Source of the DNA: an uncultured Lachnospiraceae bacterium
GTDB lineage: Bacteria; Bacillota; Clostridia; Lachnospirales; Lachnospiraceae
NCBI GenBank assembly: GCA_910579805.1
Contig: CAJTWM010000001.1
Coordinates: 310,001-374,000, forward strand
Direction of reading: 5' to 3'
Length of the DNA: 64,000 nt
Under the pieces are notes generated by a model. That model saw nothing but the letters and a program-made list of their open reading frames with translations, searched no databases and was not told where the DNA came from. This document shows positions 24,460 through 34,032 of the stretch, one piece after another. Every line of letters starts with the position of its first letter. The first letter of the stretch is position 1. The position numbers and the translations under genes are program-made.

Positions 24460-25734
24460 TTAATCCTCCATCTGTTCTATGCTCAATCGTACCCTGACGG
24501 GCTCCACAATTGTTATATTCTCCCCGAAGCCGAAATTCGCTTCTATCGTATATGTTCCCGGCTCCAATTCCTCTATATTCCTCGACGCCATATATGCCCC
24601 TAGATCTACAGTACCCGTGATCTCGCCGGTCATCAATTCGGAAACATCAGCCTGCAGTCCGGAAACTTCCAATATCAGATTATCGCCGTTCTCAATTGCA
24701 ACCGTGTATCCATCCGGTACATTTGTAATTAGAATATGATTTTCGGCCAGCTTCAGTTCTTTTCTCTGTTCCGCTTCAATAGGAATTACAACTGTTATCT
24801 TACCGTTAAATTCACTGTCGGCAAGTTTTACTCCCTCCGGAAGATAATTTTTCAGATTGACTGCTACTTCTGTTGTCCCGGTTTCCCCCGTAATGCTCAG
24901 CACGTCGGCCGGGATCTCGATCTGCGTCACGTTCTTCAATGCATCCGCGCTGCCCGCAATCTCGATTTCCGACGGTATTCCGGTCACCTGCCCGCTCTGC
25001 CTATACCCCGGCGCCGGAGTTCCCGTTATCGTATACCGTACCGGTACGGTTTCTTTTTCAAGTATTTCCACGCTTACTTTAACGGAATCTACGTTTTTCT
25101 TAACATTATCGGCATCGATCTCGTTATCTTCCGCATCATAAAGTTTTACGTCGGCATAAGTCGCAATATCGGAAGCAGCGCCTGAAACGTCGACTACCAC
25201 CACGGCCCTTGCAATTTGGGAAACAACCGATTCCGGACCTGTGATCCTCATCTGGTTCTGATCCATGGTAACCTTACCTACCATATATCCGTCCGCCACT
25301 TCGCCGGAAGTCAGCGCTTTCAGCAAAAGCGGCAGCTTTTTCTCCGGTTCAATGCTCAGCCTGACGCTTTCCGTACTTCCTTTAAAATTCGTGATCTTAT
25401 CGTTATACCGTTTTGAATAATAACTGATATTTATCGTATTTGCCGCCGTGATATTATTAAAATCGGCAATGGCCACTATATCGTCCTTACTGAGCATCTC
25501 TAAGTAAGACCGGGGGGCGCTTACGGTCACGGAAACCGTATCCGTAGAATCCAATACTTCATATACCTGCCCCGCATCGGTAACCAGATTTGCATTTTGG
25601 AGCCTGACCTGAACGTTATCGTAAGTGCTGCTTTTTACGGGATTATCTATATTTACCACAACCAGCCATAAAAGGACGGCAAAAACAAAAGAAAATAACT
25701 TGAGACCCCAATTATTTACCAGTCTTTTTTTCAT
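24460..25734 (-). CDS. cdaR: CdaR, YbbR-domain regulator of c-di-AMP synthesis
   Basis: The protein is 424 residues from ATG 25734; the longer frame from 25761 overlaps cdaA by 50 bp. One N-terminal membrane helix (WGLKLFSFVFAVLLWLVVV) is followed by four YbbR-like beta modules outside the membrane, recognisable by repeated VTVSAP, VRLSIEPEKK and VEVSGL-like strands. CdaR binds the CdaA cyclase and tunes c-di-AMP output. The start overlaps cdaA by 23 bp, so translation is coupled. Confidence 0.92.
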   Translation of the reverse strand: MKKRLVNNWGLKLFSFVFAVLLWLVVVNIDNPVKSSTYDNVQVRLQNANLVTDAGQVYEVLDSTDTVSVTVSAPRSYLEMLSKDDIVAIADFNNITAANTINISYYSKRYNDKITNFKGSTESVRLSIEPEKKLPLLLKALTSGEVADGYMVGKVTMDQNQMRITGPESVVSQIARAVVVVDVSGAASDIATYADVKLYDAEDNEIDADNVKKNVDSVKVSVEILEKETVPVRYTITGTPAPGYRQSGQVTGIPSEIEIAGSADALKNVTQIEIPADVLSITGETGTTEVAVNLKNYLPEGVKLADSEFNGKITVVIPIEAEQRKELKLAENHILITNVPDGYTVAIENGDNLILEVSGLQADVSELMTGEITGTVDLGAYMASRNIEELEPGTYTIEANFGFGENITIVEPVRVRLSIEQMED

Positions 25735-26623
25735 TTTTATACCCACGCCCTTTTCTTTCAACTTTTGACCTGCCTTTCAACTTCTTTAATATCGCTTTTT
25801 CCTCCATTGTCTTATTCTGTACTTTGACAAGTTCCGCACGCAGCGCTTCTGCGTCAAGATTACGCTTCAGCGTTCCGTAGTATGCCGTACTGATCTTCCC
25901 CGTTTCTTCCGACACGATGATCGTCAGGGAATCCGTAGCTTCCGAAATCCCTACCCCCGCTCTGTGTCTCGTCCCCAGCTCTTTGCTCAGTCCCATATTA
26001 TCGGAAAGAGGAAGGTAGCAGGTTGCGGATGTGATCCTGTCTCCACGCACAATAACGGCGCCGTCGTGGAGCGGCGTATTATGTTCAAATATATTAATGA
26101 GCAATTGGCTTGTTACGATACCGTCTACCGCAATACCCGTTCTTTCATAATCGCTGAGATTCTGATCCTGCTCGATCACGATCAGCGCTCCCGTCTTAGC
26201 CTTTCCCATTTCAAGACAGCCTTTTACAAGCTCCTGAACGGTCCTATCTGAAAAACGCCCGTCCGTTTCTTTTTTTGTATCAAAAGAAACAATGGAATAA
26301 ATGATATTTTTTCTTCCCAATTCTTCCAGAGCCTTACGAAGTTCAGGCTGTAAAACCACGACCAATGCAATCACGGCAATACTCAAAACGTTTTCCGCGA
26401 TCCACAAAATGGTGCTCATATCCAAAACCGCAGCGATCAGCAGAAAGATGAGGATCATGCTTATCCCTTTTAACAGTGACCACGCCTTGGTGTTCTTGAT
26501 CCACACCATGATATAGTACACTAAAAAGGTGATGATGATCACCTCCGCCACATCTGTCCATTCTATGTTGGGGACATGCAGAGTTTCAAGATACGTCTGC
26601 ATAAAATTCGAGATCTGCTGCAT
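25712..26623 (-). CDS. cdaA: Diadenylate cyclase CdaA
   Basis: The protein is 303 residues with three N-terminal membrane helices and a cytoplasmic DAC domain: PLHDGAVIVRGDRITSA (DGA motif) and LGTRHRAGVGISE (RHR motif), both required for catalysis. It condenses two ATP into c-di-AMP, controlling osmolyte transport and wall homeostasis. A basic C-terminal tail (KGRSKVERKGRG) follows the domain. The ribosome site before ATG 26623 is weak (GGAA); an ATG at 26602 is an alternative. Confidence 0.95.
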   Translation of the reverse strand: MQQISNFMQTYLETLHVPNIEWTDVAEVIIITFLVYYIMVWIKNTKAWSLLKGISMILIFLLIAAVLDMSTILWIAENVLSIAVIALVVVLQPELRKALEELGRKNIIYSIVSFDTKKETDGRFSDRTVQELVKGCLEMGKAKTGALIVIEQDQNLSDYERTGIAVDGIVTSQLLINIFEHNTPLHDGAVIVRGDRITSATCYLPLSDNMGLSKELGTRHRAGVGISEATDSLTIIVSEETGKISTAYYGTLKRNLDAEALRAELVKVQNKTMEEKAILKKLKGRSKVERKGRGYKNEKKTGK

Positions 26624-26655
26624 AATACTTCATTCCAGTCTTATAAATTTGGCAA

Positions 26656-27939
26656 TTATTTATCACGATTCAAGGACCCTCTCTCATCGCCACGCTGAGC
26701 CGTCCTGCCTGCAACACTGTTTGCCGTCCTTACCGTACTCACGGGTCTGGCGCTCTCCTGCGCGGTTCCCACCGTTCTGGAGGCTGCCGTATGCGGCCTT
26801 GCGCCAGCCGAATAGGAAGTGCCTGTCGTACGGGGCGCCCCTGTTGTATGAGAAGCGCCGGTTGTATGGGACGCTGCTGTCGAATATGTGCCGCCGCCCA
26901 TCCGGGACGCAGTAGACGCCGTCCCCGTTGTATGCACCGTCTCGGTCCTTGCCCTTCCGGTGTTATTCACCGTATTGACCGTTTTCGGCGCCGTTTTGGT
27001 TACTACGTTCTGACTTTTCTGCGTATTGATCTTTTTTACGGTCTTCGCCGGCGTTGCAACGCTTAATTTAGGAATCGCTTTTACATAATAATAATATTCG
27101 TCATCTTCAAACTGTACCCGTTCCGTCCTGCTGTAATCCACGCTGAACACAAAAAACTGCAATGCTTTTGCAAGGAAAAAGGACACGATACTTCCAATCA
27201 GAATCCCTACAATCGACACTTTCGTGTCATACATCAGATCCCCGATCAGCAGCATCATCACGTTTACCAGACTTCCCGCAACCATTGCAATCGTCCAGCT
27301 ATGATCCACCGACATCCTTCTGATCACATAAACGACGATCAGCGTAACCGCAAATGCGGCAACGGTTACAAGCATCGCTTTATTATCGATCAGGCCGTCG
27401 ATCAGATAACGGAATTTCGCGGCGATCTCGTCCTCCATAGCATTGATCGTCGTATTATTTTCATTAATAAAATTCAAAAAGAAATAAAGGATCGTTCCAC
27501 AGCCTACGGAAAATAACGACGCCGGCGTCCCCACAAGCCCCATTGCCAGCGGCATGATATAAGGGATCTTCAAAACGAACGCAATGGGCGTCAGCAATAA
27601 TATGATAAAATCCTTAGGCGCAAACCTAAAATACAGCAGTACCATTACTAACATCAGCATAAAAGCGACGAGCGCGCACTCCATGGACAGCGCGTATAAG
27701 TGCAGAAGCACAAACAGCCCCGAAAATACGACCGCACAACCCATTGGCAAGAAAGAACACATCAGCGCTACGACCAAGACGATCGCCATATTTTCAATAC
27801 GGTGCATGTAACCGATCTCGCCGTTTATAATGATAAGTGCAATAAAAGCAAACAGAAATTTACATACAGGCCATAGATAGATCTCATACTTGCTGTAAAA
27901 ATTTTTAATATACTCCCTTGCGACCAGTAATTTTGTCAT
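26656..27939 (-). CDS. Polytopic membrane protein with low-complexity Thr/Ala/Gly tail
   Basis: The protein is 427 residues from ATG 27939 (GGAG 5 nt upstream; the longer frame starts at a GTG without a ribosome site). About eight hydrophobic segments occupy residues 20-280. Residues 310-427 are a disordered tail rich in Thr, Ala, Gly and Arg with repeats of the type SHTTGA and PRTTGT. I do not recognise a family. It lies 32 nt upstream of cdaA on the same strand and is probably co-transcribed with the c-di-AMP genes, so a link to envelope homeostasis is possible. Confidence 0.75.
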   Translation of the reverse strand: MTKLLVAREYIKNFYSKYEIYLWPVCKFLFAFIALIIINGEIGYMHRIENMAIVLVVALMCSFLPMGCAVVFSGLFVLLHLYALSMECALVAFMLMLVMVLLYFRFAPKDFIILLLTPIAFVLKIPYIMPLAMGLVGTPASLFSVGCGTILYFFLNFINENNTTINAMEDEIAAKFRYLIDGLIDNKAMLVTVAAFAVTLIVVYVIRRMSVDHSWTIAMVAGSLVNVMMLLIGDLMYDTKVSIVGILIGSIVSFFLAKALQFFVFSVDYSRTERVQFEDDEYYYYVKAIPKLSVATPAKTVKKINTQKSQNVVTKTAPKTVNTVNNTGRARTETVHTTGTASTASRMGGGTYSTAASHTTGASHTTGAPRTTGTSYSAGARPHTAASRTVGTAQESARPVSTVRTANSVAGRTAQRGDERGSLNRDK

Positions 27940-27966
27940 TATTTCTCCTATCCGCACATACCGGCC

Positions 27967-28353
27967 TTATTTTTCATAAATACCGGATAGCTTCTTTAGA
28001 TTACTATAATAGCATTTTAAACTTTTTTTCACTTTATTATAACGTATCCAATATACAATATACGTTACGACCGCGTAACCGCCCACCATAAGAAAATATG
28101 CTATCAAAACATTCTTGGCAAATGCAAGCAGATCCATCTTATAGATATCCTGCATAAACGCCTCAAAATCATAAAAAATGAACATACCAAAAACTATCAC
28201 AAATGCAATAGAAGCACTTATGATAGATTTCAGTACTTGAAACCCTATATAGTCACTGCGAAAATAATTACCCACAATGACGTTTTTTTTCCCTTCATGT
28301 TCTTCATACGATGCCATATGCGTCATCAGTATGATTCTTTCTTCGTTTAACAT
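27967..28353 (-). CDS. Small membrane protein of unknown function
   Basis: The protein is 128 residues from ATG 28353 (GGGAG 6 nt upstream). Two membrane helices lie near residues 43-65 and 82-105, with a basic C-terminal cytoplasmic part (WIRYNKVKKSLKCYYSNLKKL). No domain is recognised. It sits between the yvyF-like gene and the 427-residue membrane protein on one strand. Confidence 0.75.
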   Translation of the reverse strand: MLNEERIILMTHMASYEEHEGKKNVIVGNYFRSDYIGFQVLKSIISASIAFVIVFGMFIFYDFEAFMQDIYKMDLLAFAKNVLIAYFLMVGGYAVVTYIVYWIRYNKVKKSLKCYYSNLKKLSGIYEK

Positions 28354-28373
28354 TAAAAACTCCCACTGTCGCT

Positions 28374-28808
28374 TTATTCACTGAGGAAACGCATTTTAGG
28401 ATTCTCGCGCGTATCCGTTTTCTTACTCTCTTTCTTTACCTGCTTGGGTCTCTCTATTGCTTTACCCAGTTCGGTTGCCATCCCGACCTTACATTTTTCG
28501 CAAAATCTGCCTGAGCGGATCATGGCGCCGCACAGTTCGCAGTCGATACCTACCGGCGAATCTGCTGAAAACTCCAGTCTTTCTTCTCTTACCCACTGCT
28601 TGATCTGACGTACTTCCACTTCACACGCTTCGGCTACTTCCGTGATGCCGGCTTCTTTATGCTCCCTGATATAGTCCTTTACTTCCTGAAATTTCTTTTC
28701 CATATCTTCTCTGCAAGAAGGGCAGATCGGCATTCCGGATACATAGTTAAATATTCTTCCACATTTTTTGCAATTTCTTACGTTCATACCTATCCCAATC
28801 CTTTCCAT
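28374..28808 (-). CDS. YvyF-type flagellar-operon zinc protein
   Basis: This 144-residue protein starts either at ATG 28808, coupled as TAATG to the comF stop, or at ATG 28787, which gives the family-typical MNVRNCKKCGRIFNYV. It carries two zinc-ribbon pairs near the start (CKKCG and CPSC) and a second pair (CELCG and CEKCK) around a helix-turn-helix-like middle (ITEVAEACEVEVRQIKQWV). It matches the flagellar-operon protein family (YvyF/TIGR03826), whose exact role is undefined. Adjacency to comF is the conserved order comF-yvyF. Confidence 0.8.
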   Translation of the reverse strand: MERIGIGMNVRNCKKCGRIFNYVSGMPICPSCREDMEKKFQEVKDYIREHKEAGITEVAEACEVEVRQIKQWVREERLEFSADSPVGIDCELCGAMIRSGRFCEKCKVGMATELGKAIERPKQVKKESKKTDTRENPKMRFLSE

Positions 28809-29485
28809 TATACACTGCCTATCGCTAATGTCAAAACATAAACCTGCTTTACCCCTGCCTGTTTCAAAACTCTAGCCATCTCGTCCACAGTACTTCCAGT
28901 CGTATAAATATCGTCAACTACTATAATCGTACTTAATTTTACATCATTTTCGCCTATTTTGAAAGCCCTTTTCAAATTATTTTGCCTTTGCGCCGCATTC
29001 AGTTCTTTTTGCGGAACCGTTTCCTTTGATCTGACAATCAGTTTTGACTTTACAGGAATGTTTAAACATTTTCCGAGGCATTCTGCCAAAAGTTCCGCTT
29101 GATTATATCCCCGCTCCCTTTTTCTTTTTTTATGGATCGGTACCGGTACCAGCGCCTCTGCACCCCACCTTCTTATCGTTTCCCCAAACCTCTTTGCCAA
29201 TTCCTCCCCGTAAAATTCTGCGTATTCCCTTCTTTTTCCATATTTTAAACGGTGAATGGAGGCCGCCGCCCCGCTATATTCATACAAGCTTTTCCCTTGT
29301 ACAAATTCATGTTTTCTTTTGCTGCAGTCTTTGCAATATTCGTCCTCTTCATGTAAAAGCGGTTTTCCGCATTTCATACAATGTACTTCGGAGACAAATT
29401 TCAGTTTCTTCCTGCAGTCCCCGCAGATCTTTTTTCCCGCAGGTTTCACCGGCCTGTCACATACCGGACACCTTCTGGGGAACAA
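28808..29485 (-). CDS. comF: ComF-family phosphoribosyltransferase-like protein
   Basis: This 225-residue frame starts at a TTG at 29485 with AAGGGAG only 3 nt upstream. The frame stays open upstream to 29571 and encodes LKKILWWARELLFPRRCPVC, the usual ComF N-terminus, but without a standard start codon, so the true start is unsettled. A zinc-binding part (CPVC, CGDC, CMKCG, CKDC) precedes the PRTase fold with the PRPP loop IIVVDDIYTTGSTVDEMA. ComF proteins take part in DNA uptake; here the gene is joined to recD2 upstream. Confidence 0.88.
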   Translation of the reverse strand: MFPRRCPVCDRPVKPAGKKICGDCRKKLKFVSEVHCMKCGKPLLHEEDEYCKDCSKRKHEFVQGKSLYEYSGAAASIHRLKYGKRREYAEFYGEELAKRFGETIRRWGAEALVPVPIHKKRKRERGYNQAELLAECLGKCLNIPVKSKLIVRSKETVPQKELNAAQRQNNLKRAFKIGENDVKLSTIIVVDDIYTTGSTVDEMARVLKQAGVKQVYVLTLAIGSV

Positions 29486-29604
29486 AAGCTCCCTTGCCCA
29501 CCAAAGGATCTTTTTCAGTTCTTTTGATGTTCTCTCTTTCTTTAACGGATATTTTCCCTCTGTTTTTACTTTTATATTCTTATTCCTCCTGCATGTCGCA
29601 AGCT

Positions 29605-31842
29605 TTACACACTTAATTCCCTGATCCTTTCTTCCAGTCCGGTGTACCTGACTCCTTCGCTTTTATTTTCTATCATCATTTCTATCGTCTTACTGTTTCC
29701 AAGAATTGTAACACATTTTTTCGCTCTGGTCACGCCCGTATACAGGAGATTTCTGTTAAACAGCATTTTCGGTCCGGACAAAAGCGGCATGACTACCGCC
29801 GGATATTCGCTGCCCTGCGATTTATGTATGGTGACCGCATAGGCAAGCTCGATCTCATCGAGCTGTGCAAAAGCATAAGTGACCAGACGCTTTTCGTCAT
29901 ACTCTATGACCATCGTCTGGGAATACTCGTCGATCTCTTTCACGATCCCGGTATCACCGTTAAAGATCCCCATCCCCTTGTCGATCGGAATCCCGTATTT
30001 ACTGACAACTTCCCATTCAAGCTGATAATTGTTTTTTATCTGCATCACTTTATCTCCTGCCCGGAAAAGCCCTTCACCGTAAATATGCTCTGCTTTGGAT
30101 GCATCCGGCGGATTCAGATACTGCTGCAGGATCTTGTTCAAAACTTCGACTCCCAAGCTGCCTTTCCGCATAGGCGTAAGTACCTGAATATCATAGACCC
30201 CCGCCTCCACATACCGGGGCATCTTTTCACTGACAAGCTGCACCATATGCTTATAGATCACGTTTACGTCGTTCCGCTCAAGAAAAAAGAAGTCTTTGCT
30301 CTTATTGTCCAGTTTGATCGCCTCGCCGTGATTGATCCTATGGGCATTCACTACAATATCGCTCTCTCCTGCCTGCCGGAAAATTTTCTTCAGGATCACC
30401 ACCGGAAATTGTCCGCTTGCAATCAAATCTTTTAAGATCTGTCCCGGCCCCACGGAAGGGAGCTGATCCACATCGCCTACCATGATCAGTCTTGTTCCGA
30501 CACTGACCGCCCGCAGCAAGGCCTGAAACAAATGCAGATCCACCATGGACATTTCATCAATAATGACTACGTCCGTTTCCAACGGATTTTCTTCATTTCT
30601 TTCGAACTTAATACTTTTTTGCTCTTCTGTCAACGCCCCGTTTAATTCCAGCATACGGTGGATCGTTTTGGCCTCGTATCCGGTAGCCTCCGTCATTCTC
30701 TTCGCCGCGCGGCCTGTGGGCGCCGCAAGCAGGATATCCATCCCTTCTTCTTCAAAATACCGGATAATGGTATTGATCGTGGTCGTTTTGCCCGTTCCAG
30801 GGCCGCCCGACAGAAGAAGCAGTCCGTTTTTGACGCTTTCCGAAACTGCCCTTCGCTGAAGTTCGTCCAATTCTATTTCCAGTTCGGTTTCTATTTTCCG
30901 TACCTTTTCTTCAATTTGTTTCTCTTTTGAAGACGGCATCCCTCCCGTTCCTTCCACACTGATATTCAGATCGTGCAGCATTTTCGCACAGTTCAGTTCC
31001 GCATAATAGTAAGCCGTTGCATAAACGCATTTATCTTTTATCACGATCTTTTTTTCCATCATCAGATTAGATAACTGCGTTTCCAACAGTTCTTTATTAA
31101 GCCCCAAAAGTGCCGCGCTTCTTTCAAGTAATTCTTCCATAGGCAGATAGCAGTGGCCCTCTTGTGTGGATTGCATAAGAACATATACGATCCCGCTCCG
31201 TATCCGGAAATCGGAATCGGTATGGATCCCGATCTTAGCCGCGATCTCATCCGCTGTACGAAATCCCACGCCGTTGATATCCTCCGCCAATCTGTACGGA
31301 TTTTCCCGCATGATTCCGTAAACGTTCATTCCGTAGGTCTGATAGATCTTAACGGAGAGGGTATTGGAAATACCATATTGCTGCAAAAACAGCATCGCCT
31401 CCCGCATATCCTTCTTTTCTTCCATCAAGACCCCGATCTCTCTCGCCTTATTCTCACTGATCCCTTTGATCTCCGCCAATCTTTCCGGCTCTTCCTCAAT
31501 GATCCGGAAAGTATCGTTTCCAAATCTTTTCACGATTCTTGCAGCAAGCGCGGGGCCGATCCCTTTGATCGCTCCCGACCCCAGATAACGTTCCATGCCG
31601 GCTGCATCCTCCGGATCCAGTATGCGGTATTCCGTTACTTTAAGCTGCTCTCCATATACGGGATGCTGCACAAAGTTTCCTTGTACTTCCAACAGTTCTC
31701 CCTGATCCACATCTTTGAAAACGCCCACGCAGGTAATATCTTCTTTTTCACACGAAAGCGCCAATATCGTATATCCGTTGTCACTGTTGCGATATATAAT
31801 ATGATCTACATATCCCTTTTGACTTTCCATATTTCCAGTCAT
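29605..31842 (-). CDS. recD2: RecD2-type ATP-dependent DNA helicase
   Basis: The protein is 745 residues from ATG 31842 (GGAGG just upstream; ATG 31830 is an alternative); the longer frame adds unrelated residues. The N-terminal OB-like and helix-hairpin-helix regions (GIGPALAARIVKRFG and LAEIKGISENKAREI) precede the helicase core with Walker A LLSGGPGTGKTTTI, Walker B VVIIDEMSMVD and motif VI-region YAVTIHKSQGSEYPAVVMPL. It is a 5'-3' superfamily 1 helicase not tied to RecBC, and probably acts in repair or recombination. Confidence 0.93.
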   Translation of the reverse strand: MTGNMESQKGYVDHIIYRNSDNGYTILALSCEKEDITCVGVFKDVDQGELLEVQGNFVQHPVYGEQLKVTEYRILDPEDAAGMERYLGSGAIKGIGPALAARIVKRFGNDTFRIIEEEPERLAEIKGISENKAREIGVLMEEKKDMREAMLFLQQYGISNTLSVKIYQTYGMNVYGIMRENPYRLAEDINGVGFRTADEIAAKIGIHTDSDFRIRSGIVYVLMQSTQEGHCYLPMEELLERSAALLGLNKELLETQLSNLMMEKKIVIKDKCVYATAYYYAELNCAKMLHDLNISVEGTGGMPSSKEKQIEEKVRKIETELEIELDELQRRAVSESVKNGLLLLSGGPGTGKTTTINTIIRYFEEEGMDILLAAPTGRAAKRMTEATGYEAKTIHRMLELNGALTEEQKSIKFERNEENPLETDVVIIDEMSMVDLHLFQALLRAVSVGTRLIMVGDVDQLPSVGPGQILKDLIASGQFPVVILKKIFRQAGESDIVVNAHRINHGEAIKLDNKSKDFFFLERNDVNVIYKHMVQLVSEKMPRYVEAGVYDIQVLTPMRKGSLGVEVLNKILQQYLNPPDASKAEHIYGEGLFRAGDKVMQIKNNYQLEWEVVSKYGIPIDKGMGIFNGDTGIVKEIDEYSQTMVIEYDEKRLVTYAFAQLDEIELAYAVTIHKSQGSEYPAVVMPLLSGPKMLFNRNLLYTGVTRAKKCVTILGNSKTIEMMIENKSEGVRYTGLEERIRELSV

Positions 31843-31956
31843 ACCTCCAAATTTACCGCTCCGGAATGCTAAATGCCAAAACGCACGAAAGAGCCGCGAA
31901 TCCCGCAGCCCTTTATTCAGTAAGAACATTATGCCCGTGTCCTCATTATTTATCAT

Positions 31957-32301
31957 TTATTCATTCTGATATGTAACCTTCATCTGGTCGTAAAGCATCT
32001 GTGCAAGTCCAAGACTATTATTCTCCGTTGACTGCGAAGCGATCTCCTGAATCATATTATCTTTAAAATAATCCACCAACGTAGCGTTGGAACCGCCTTC
32101 GTCCGACTTCGGTATGGTCTTCATCATTTCTTTAAATACCTGCTCCAAAAAATAAGCTTCAAACTGCTTACACGCATCCATCAATTCATCATCCGTGGCA
32201 GAAGCATAATCATTTTTTAGATTTAAAGACTCCTTCGTTTTTTCTGTCGATGCCTGATTGGTAATATAACTTGTATACATATTCATATTTCCGATATCCA
32301 T
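31957..32301 (-). CDS. FlgJ-type flagellar rod-binding protein
   Basis: This 114-residue protein starts MDIGNMNMYTSYI behind AGGAGG. Its core, LMDACKQFEAYFLEQVFKEM followed by LVDYFKDNMIQEIASQ and LGLAQMLYDQM, matches the rod-binding domain of FlgJ. The muramidase half of the proteobacterial FlgJ is absent, as usual in Firmicutes. It helps assemble the flagellar rod at the cell surface. It lies 75 nt downstream of flhP. Confidence 0.85.
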   Translation of the reverse strand: MDIGNMNMYTSYITNQASTEKTKESLNLKNDYASATDDELMDACKQFEAYFLEQVFKEMMKTIPKSDEGGSNATLVDYFKDNMIQEIASQSTENNSLGLAQMLYDQMKVTYQNE

Positions 32302-32376
32302 ATTGTTCCTCCTCTCCTGCTCCGATCACAGACTCATGTCATCGTAAAAATCTTCACCCCATATATGCGTTATCTA

Positions 32377-33195
32377 TTATCTTCTCAGCGAATTAGCCTG
32401 TTGAAGCATTTCATCCGATGCCGTGATCGCTTTTGAATTCATTTCATAAGCCCTCTGCGCTACGATCAGATTTACCATTTCGTCTACGACCTGTACGTTA
32501 GAAGCCTCCAAATATCCCTGCAGCACTTTACTCGGTCTTACGTTAGGATTCGTCGCTTCATTCAGCGCCGCGCCGCTTGCGTCCGTTACCACATAAAGGC
32601 TGTCTCCTTCTTTATCCAGCCCGCTGGGGTTATTGAACTGATATACTCCGATCCTGATTCCCAATGACTGAGGATTATTATTAGCATCGGGATAGCAGAT
32701 CGTTCCGTCTGCCGTAACCGTAATCTTGCTTGTAATATAAGTATTATTTAAGCGGATCGGGCGTCCCTGCGTATCCAATACCGGAAGACCGTCGGAATTG
32801 GTAAGGGTGATCCCCCTGTTTGTTGAAAGCGCCCATACGAAGTTACCGTTTCTTGTATATTTTGTTTCGCCGTCCACGCCTCTTACCGCAAAGAAACCGT
32901 CCCCGTCGATTGCAAACGCCGTATCGCTCTCCGTAGCCGTCGGCGCTCCCTGTTTAAAAATAGAATCGATAGAAGCGTTTCTTACACCAAGTCCTACCTG
33001 CGCGCTGGAGGGTTTAGGTGATCCGTCCGAGCTGGTCGTTTTGGTCTGCAGGTTTTGATACAAAAGAGATTTAAACTCGTTTACCTTTGTCTTATAACCT
33101 ACCGTATTTACATTGGCCAAATTGTTGGCGATCGTATCCACATTTGTCTGCTGTGCGATCATTCCGGTCGCCGCTGTCCATAAACTTCTTACCAT
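32377..33195 (-). CDS. flgG: Flagellar basal-body rod protein FlgG/FlhP
   Basis: This 272-residue protein shows the flagellar rod signature at both ends: MVRSLWTAATGMIAQQTNVDTIANNLANVNT and NVQVVDEMVNLIVAQRAYEMNSK, with the TRNGNFVW loop between. These belong to FlgG/FlgF rod proteins (FlhP in B. subtilis). It is exported by the flagellar type III system. It follows the FlhO-like gene by 13 nt. Confidence 0.92.
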   Translation of the reverse strand: MVRSLWTAATGMIAQQTNVDTIANNLANVNTVGYKTKVNEFKSLLYQNLQTKTTSSDGSPKPSSAQVGLGVRNASIDSIFKQGAPTATESDTAFAIDGDGFFAVRGVDGETKYTRNGNFVWALSTNRGITLTNSDGLPVLDTQGRPIRLNNTYITSKITVTADGTICYPDANNNPQSLGIRIGVYQFNNPSGLDKEGDSLYVVTDASGAALNEATNPNVRPSKVLQGYLEASNVQVVDEMVNLIVAQRAYEMNSKAITASDEMLQQANSLRR

Positions 33196-33208
33196 GTCAT
33201 ATTACCTC

Positions 33209-33997
33209 CTATACCCTTCCTATCTGAGTAACTGCATTTTCTAACGTTTCATCATATGCCTGTATGATCTTCTGGTTGCTTTCGTATGCTCTGGTGACCG
33301 CAATCATATTGACCATCTCCGATACTACCTGTACGTTTGCCATTTCCAAATAGCCGGATTTTACGCTTGCATCGGAAACAAAATTTCTTGTCGTCCTTCC
33401 TTGTGCATCCGTGATCGGCTCGTAATAATTTTCTCCGTATTTCTCCAAATAATCATAATCTTCGAAATCCGTAATACGCAGCACCGCCACAGCCTCGCCG
33501 TTCTGATAGATGGTACCCGTTTCATCGATCCGGGTCTCTAACAAAGGATTCAGCCGGATAGGCCCTCTCATGCCCATAACGTAATCGTCGTCCGCCGTAA
33601 CCAAATATCCCTGTCTGTTCAAAGTAAAGGAGCCGTCTCTCGTGTATTTGGTAGACGTTTCTCCATTTTTATTTTCAAACCGCACCGTAAAAAATCCCTC
33701 TCCCGCTAACGCAAGATCATAGGTATTCCCTGTAATACGGAAAGATCCCTGTGTAAAGTCCGTATAGTTTTCTCCGATCTTCACTCCAAGATTTACGGTT
33801 CCAAGCCTCTTTGCAGTGTTCGGCGCCTCTGTCGCATCCTTGATCTTATAGGAAAGAATGCTGTCGAACGCCTGACTTGTCGCCCCTTCTTTTTTATAAC
33901 CGACCGTTGATGCATTCGCCAAATTGTTGGTAAGCACATCCATTCTGTTCTGCTCGTTAATCATTCCTGTATAAGCAGTGTACAACCCCTTTAACAT
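33209..33997 (-). CDS. flgF: Flagellar basal-body rod protein FlgF/FlhO
   Basis: This 262-residue rod protein starts MLKGLYTAYTGMINEQNRMD and carries LTNNLANASTVGYKK and the C-terminal VQVVSEMVNMIAVTRAYESNQ. It is distinct from the downstream FlgG-like protein in its middle domain. Order mbl-flhO-flhP is the same as in B. subtilis, which supports the FlhO/FlgF assignment. It starts 35 nt after the mbl stop. Confidence 0.9.
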   Translation of the reverse strand: MLKGLYTAYTGMINEQNRMDVLTNNLANASTVGYKKEGATSQAFDSILSYKIKDATEAPNTAKRLGTVNLGVKIGENYTDFTQGSFRITGNTYDLALAGEGFFTVRFENKNGETSTKYTRDGSFTLNRQGYLVTADDDYVMGMRGPIRLNPLLETRIDETGTIYQNGEAVAVLRITDFEDYDYLEKYGENYYEPITDAQGRTTRNFVSDASVKSGYLEMANVQVVSEMVNMIAVTRAYESNQKIIQAYDETLENAVTQIGRV

Positions 33998-34032
33998 CTT
34001 TATCCTCCATTCTCTAAGCGAGTCCCTCGTAG

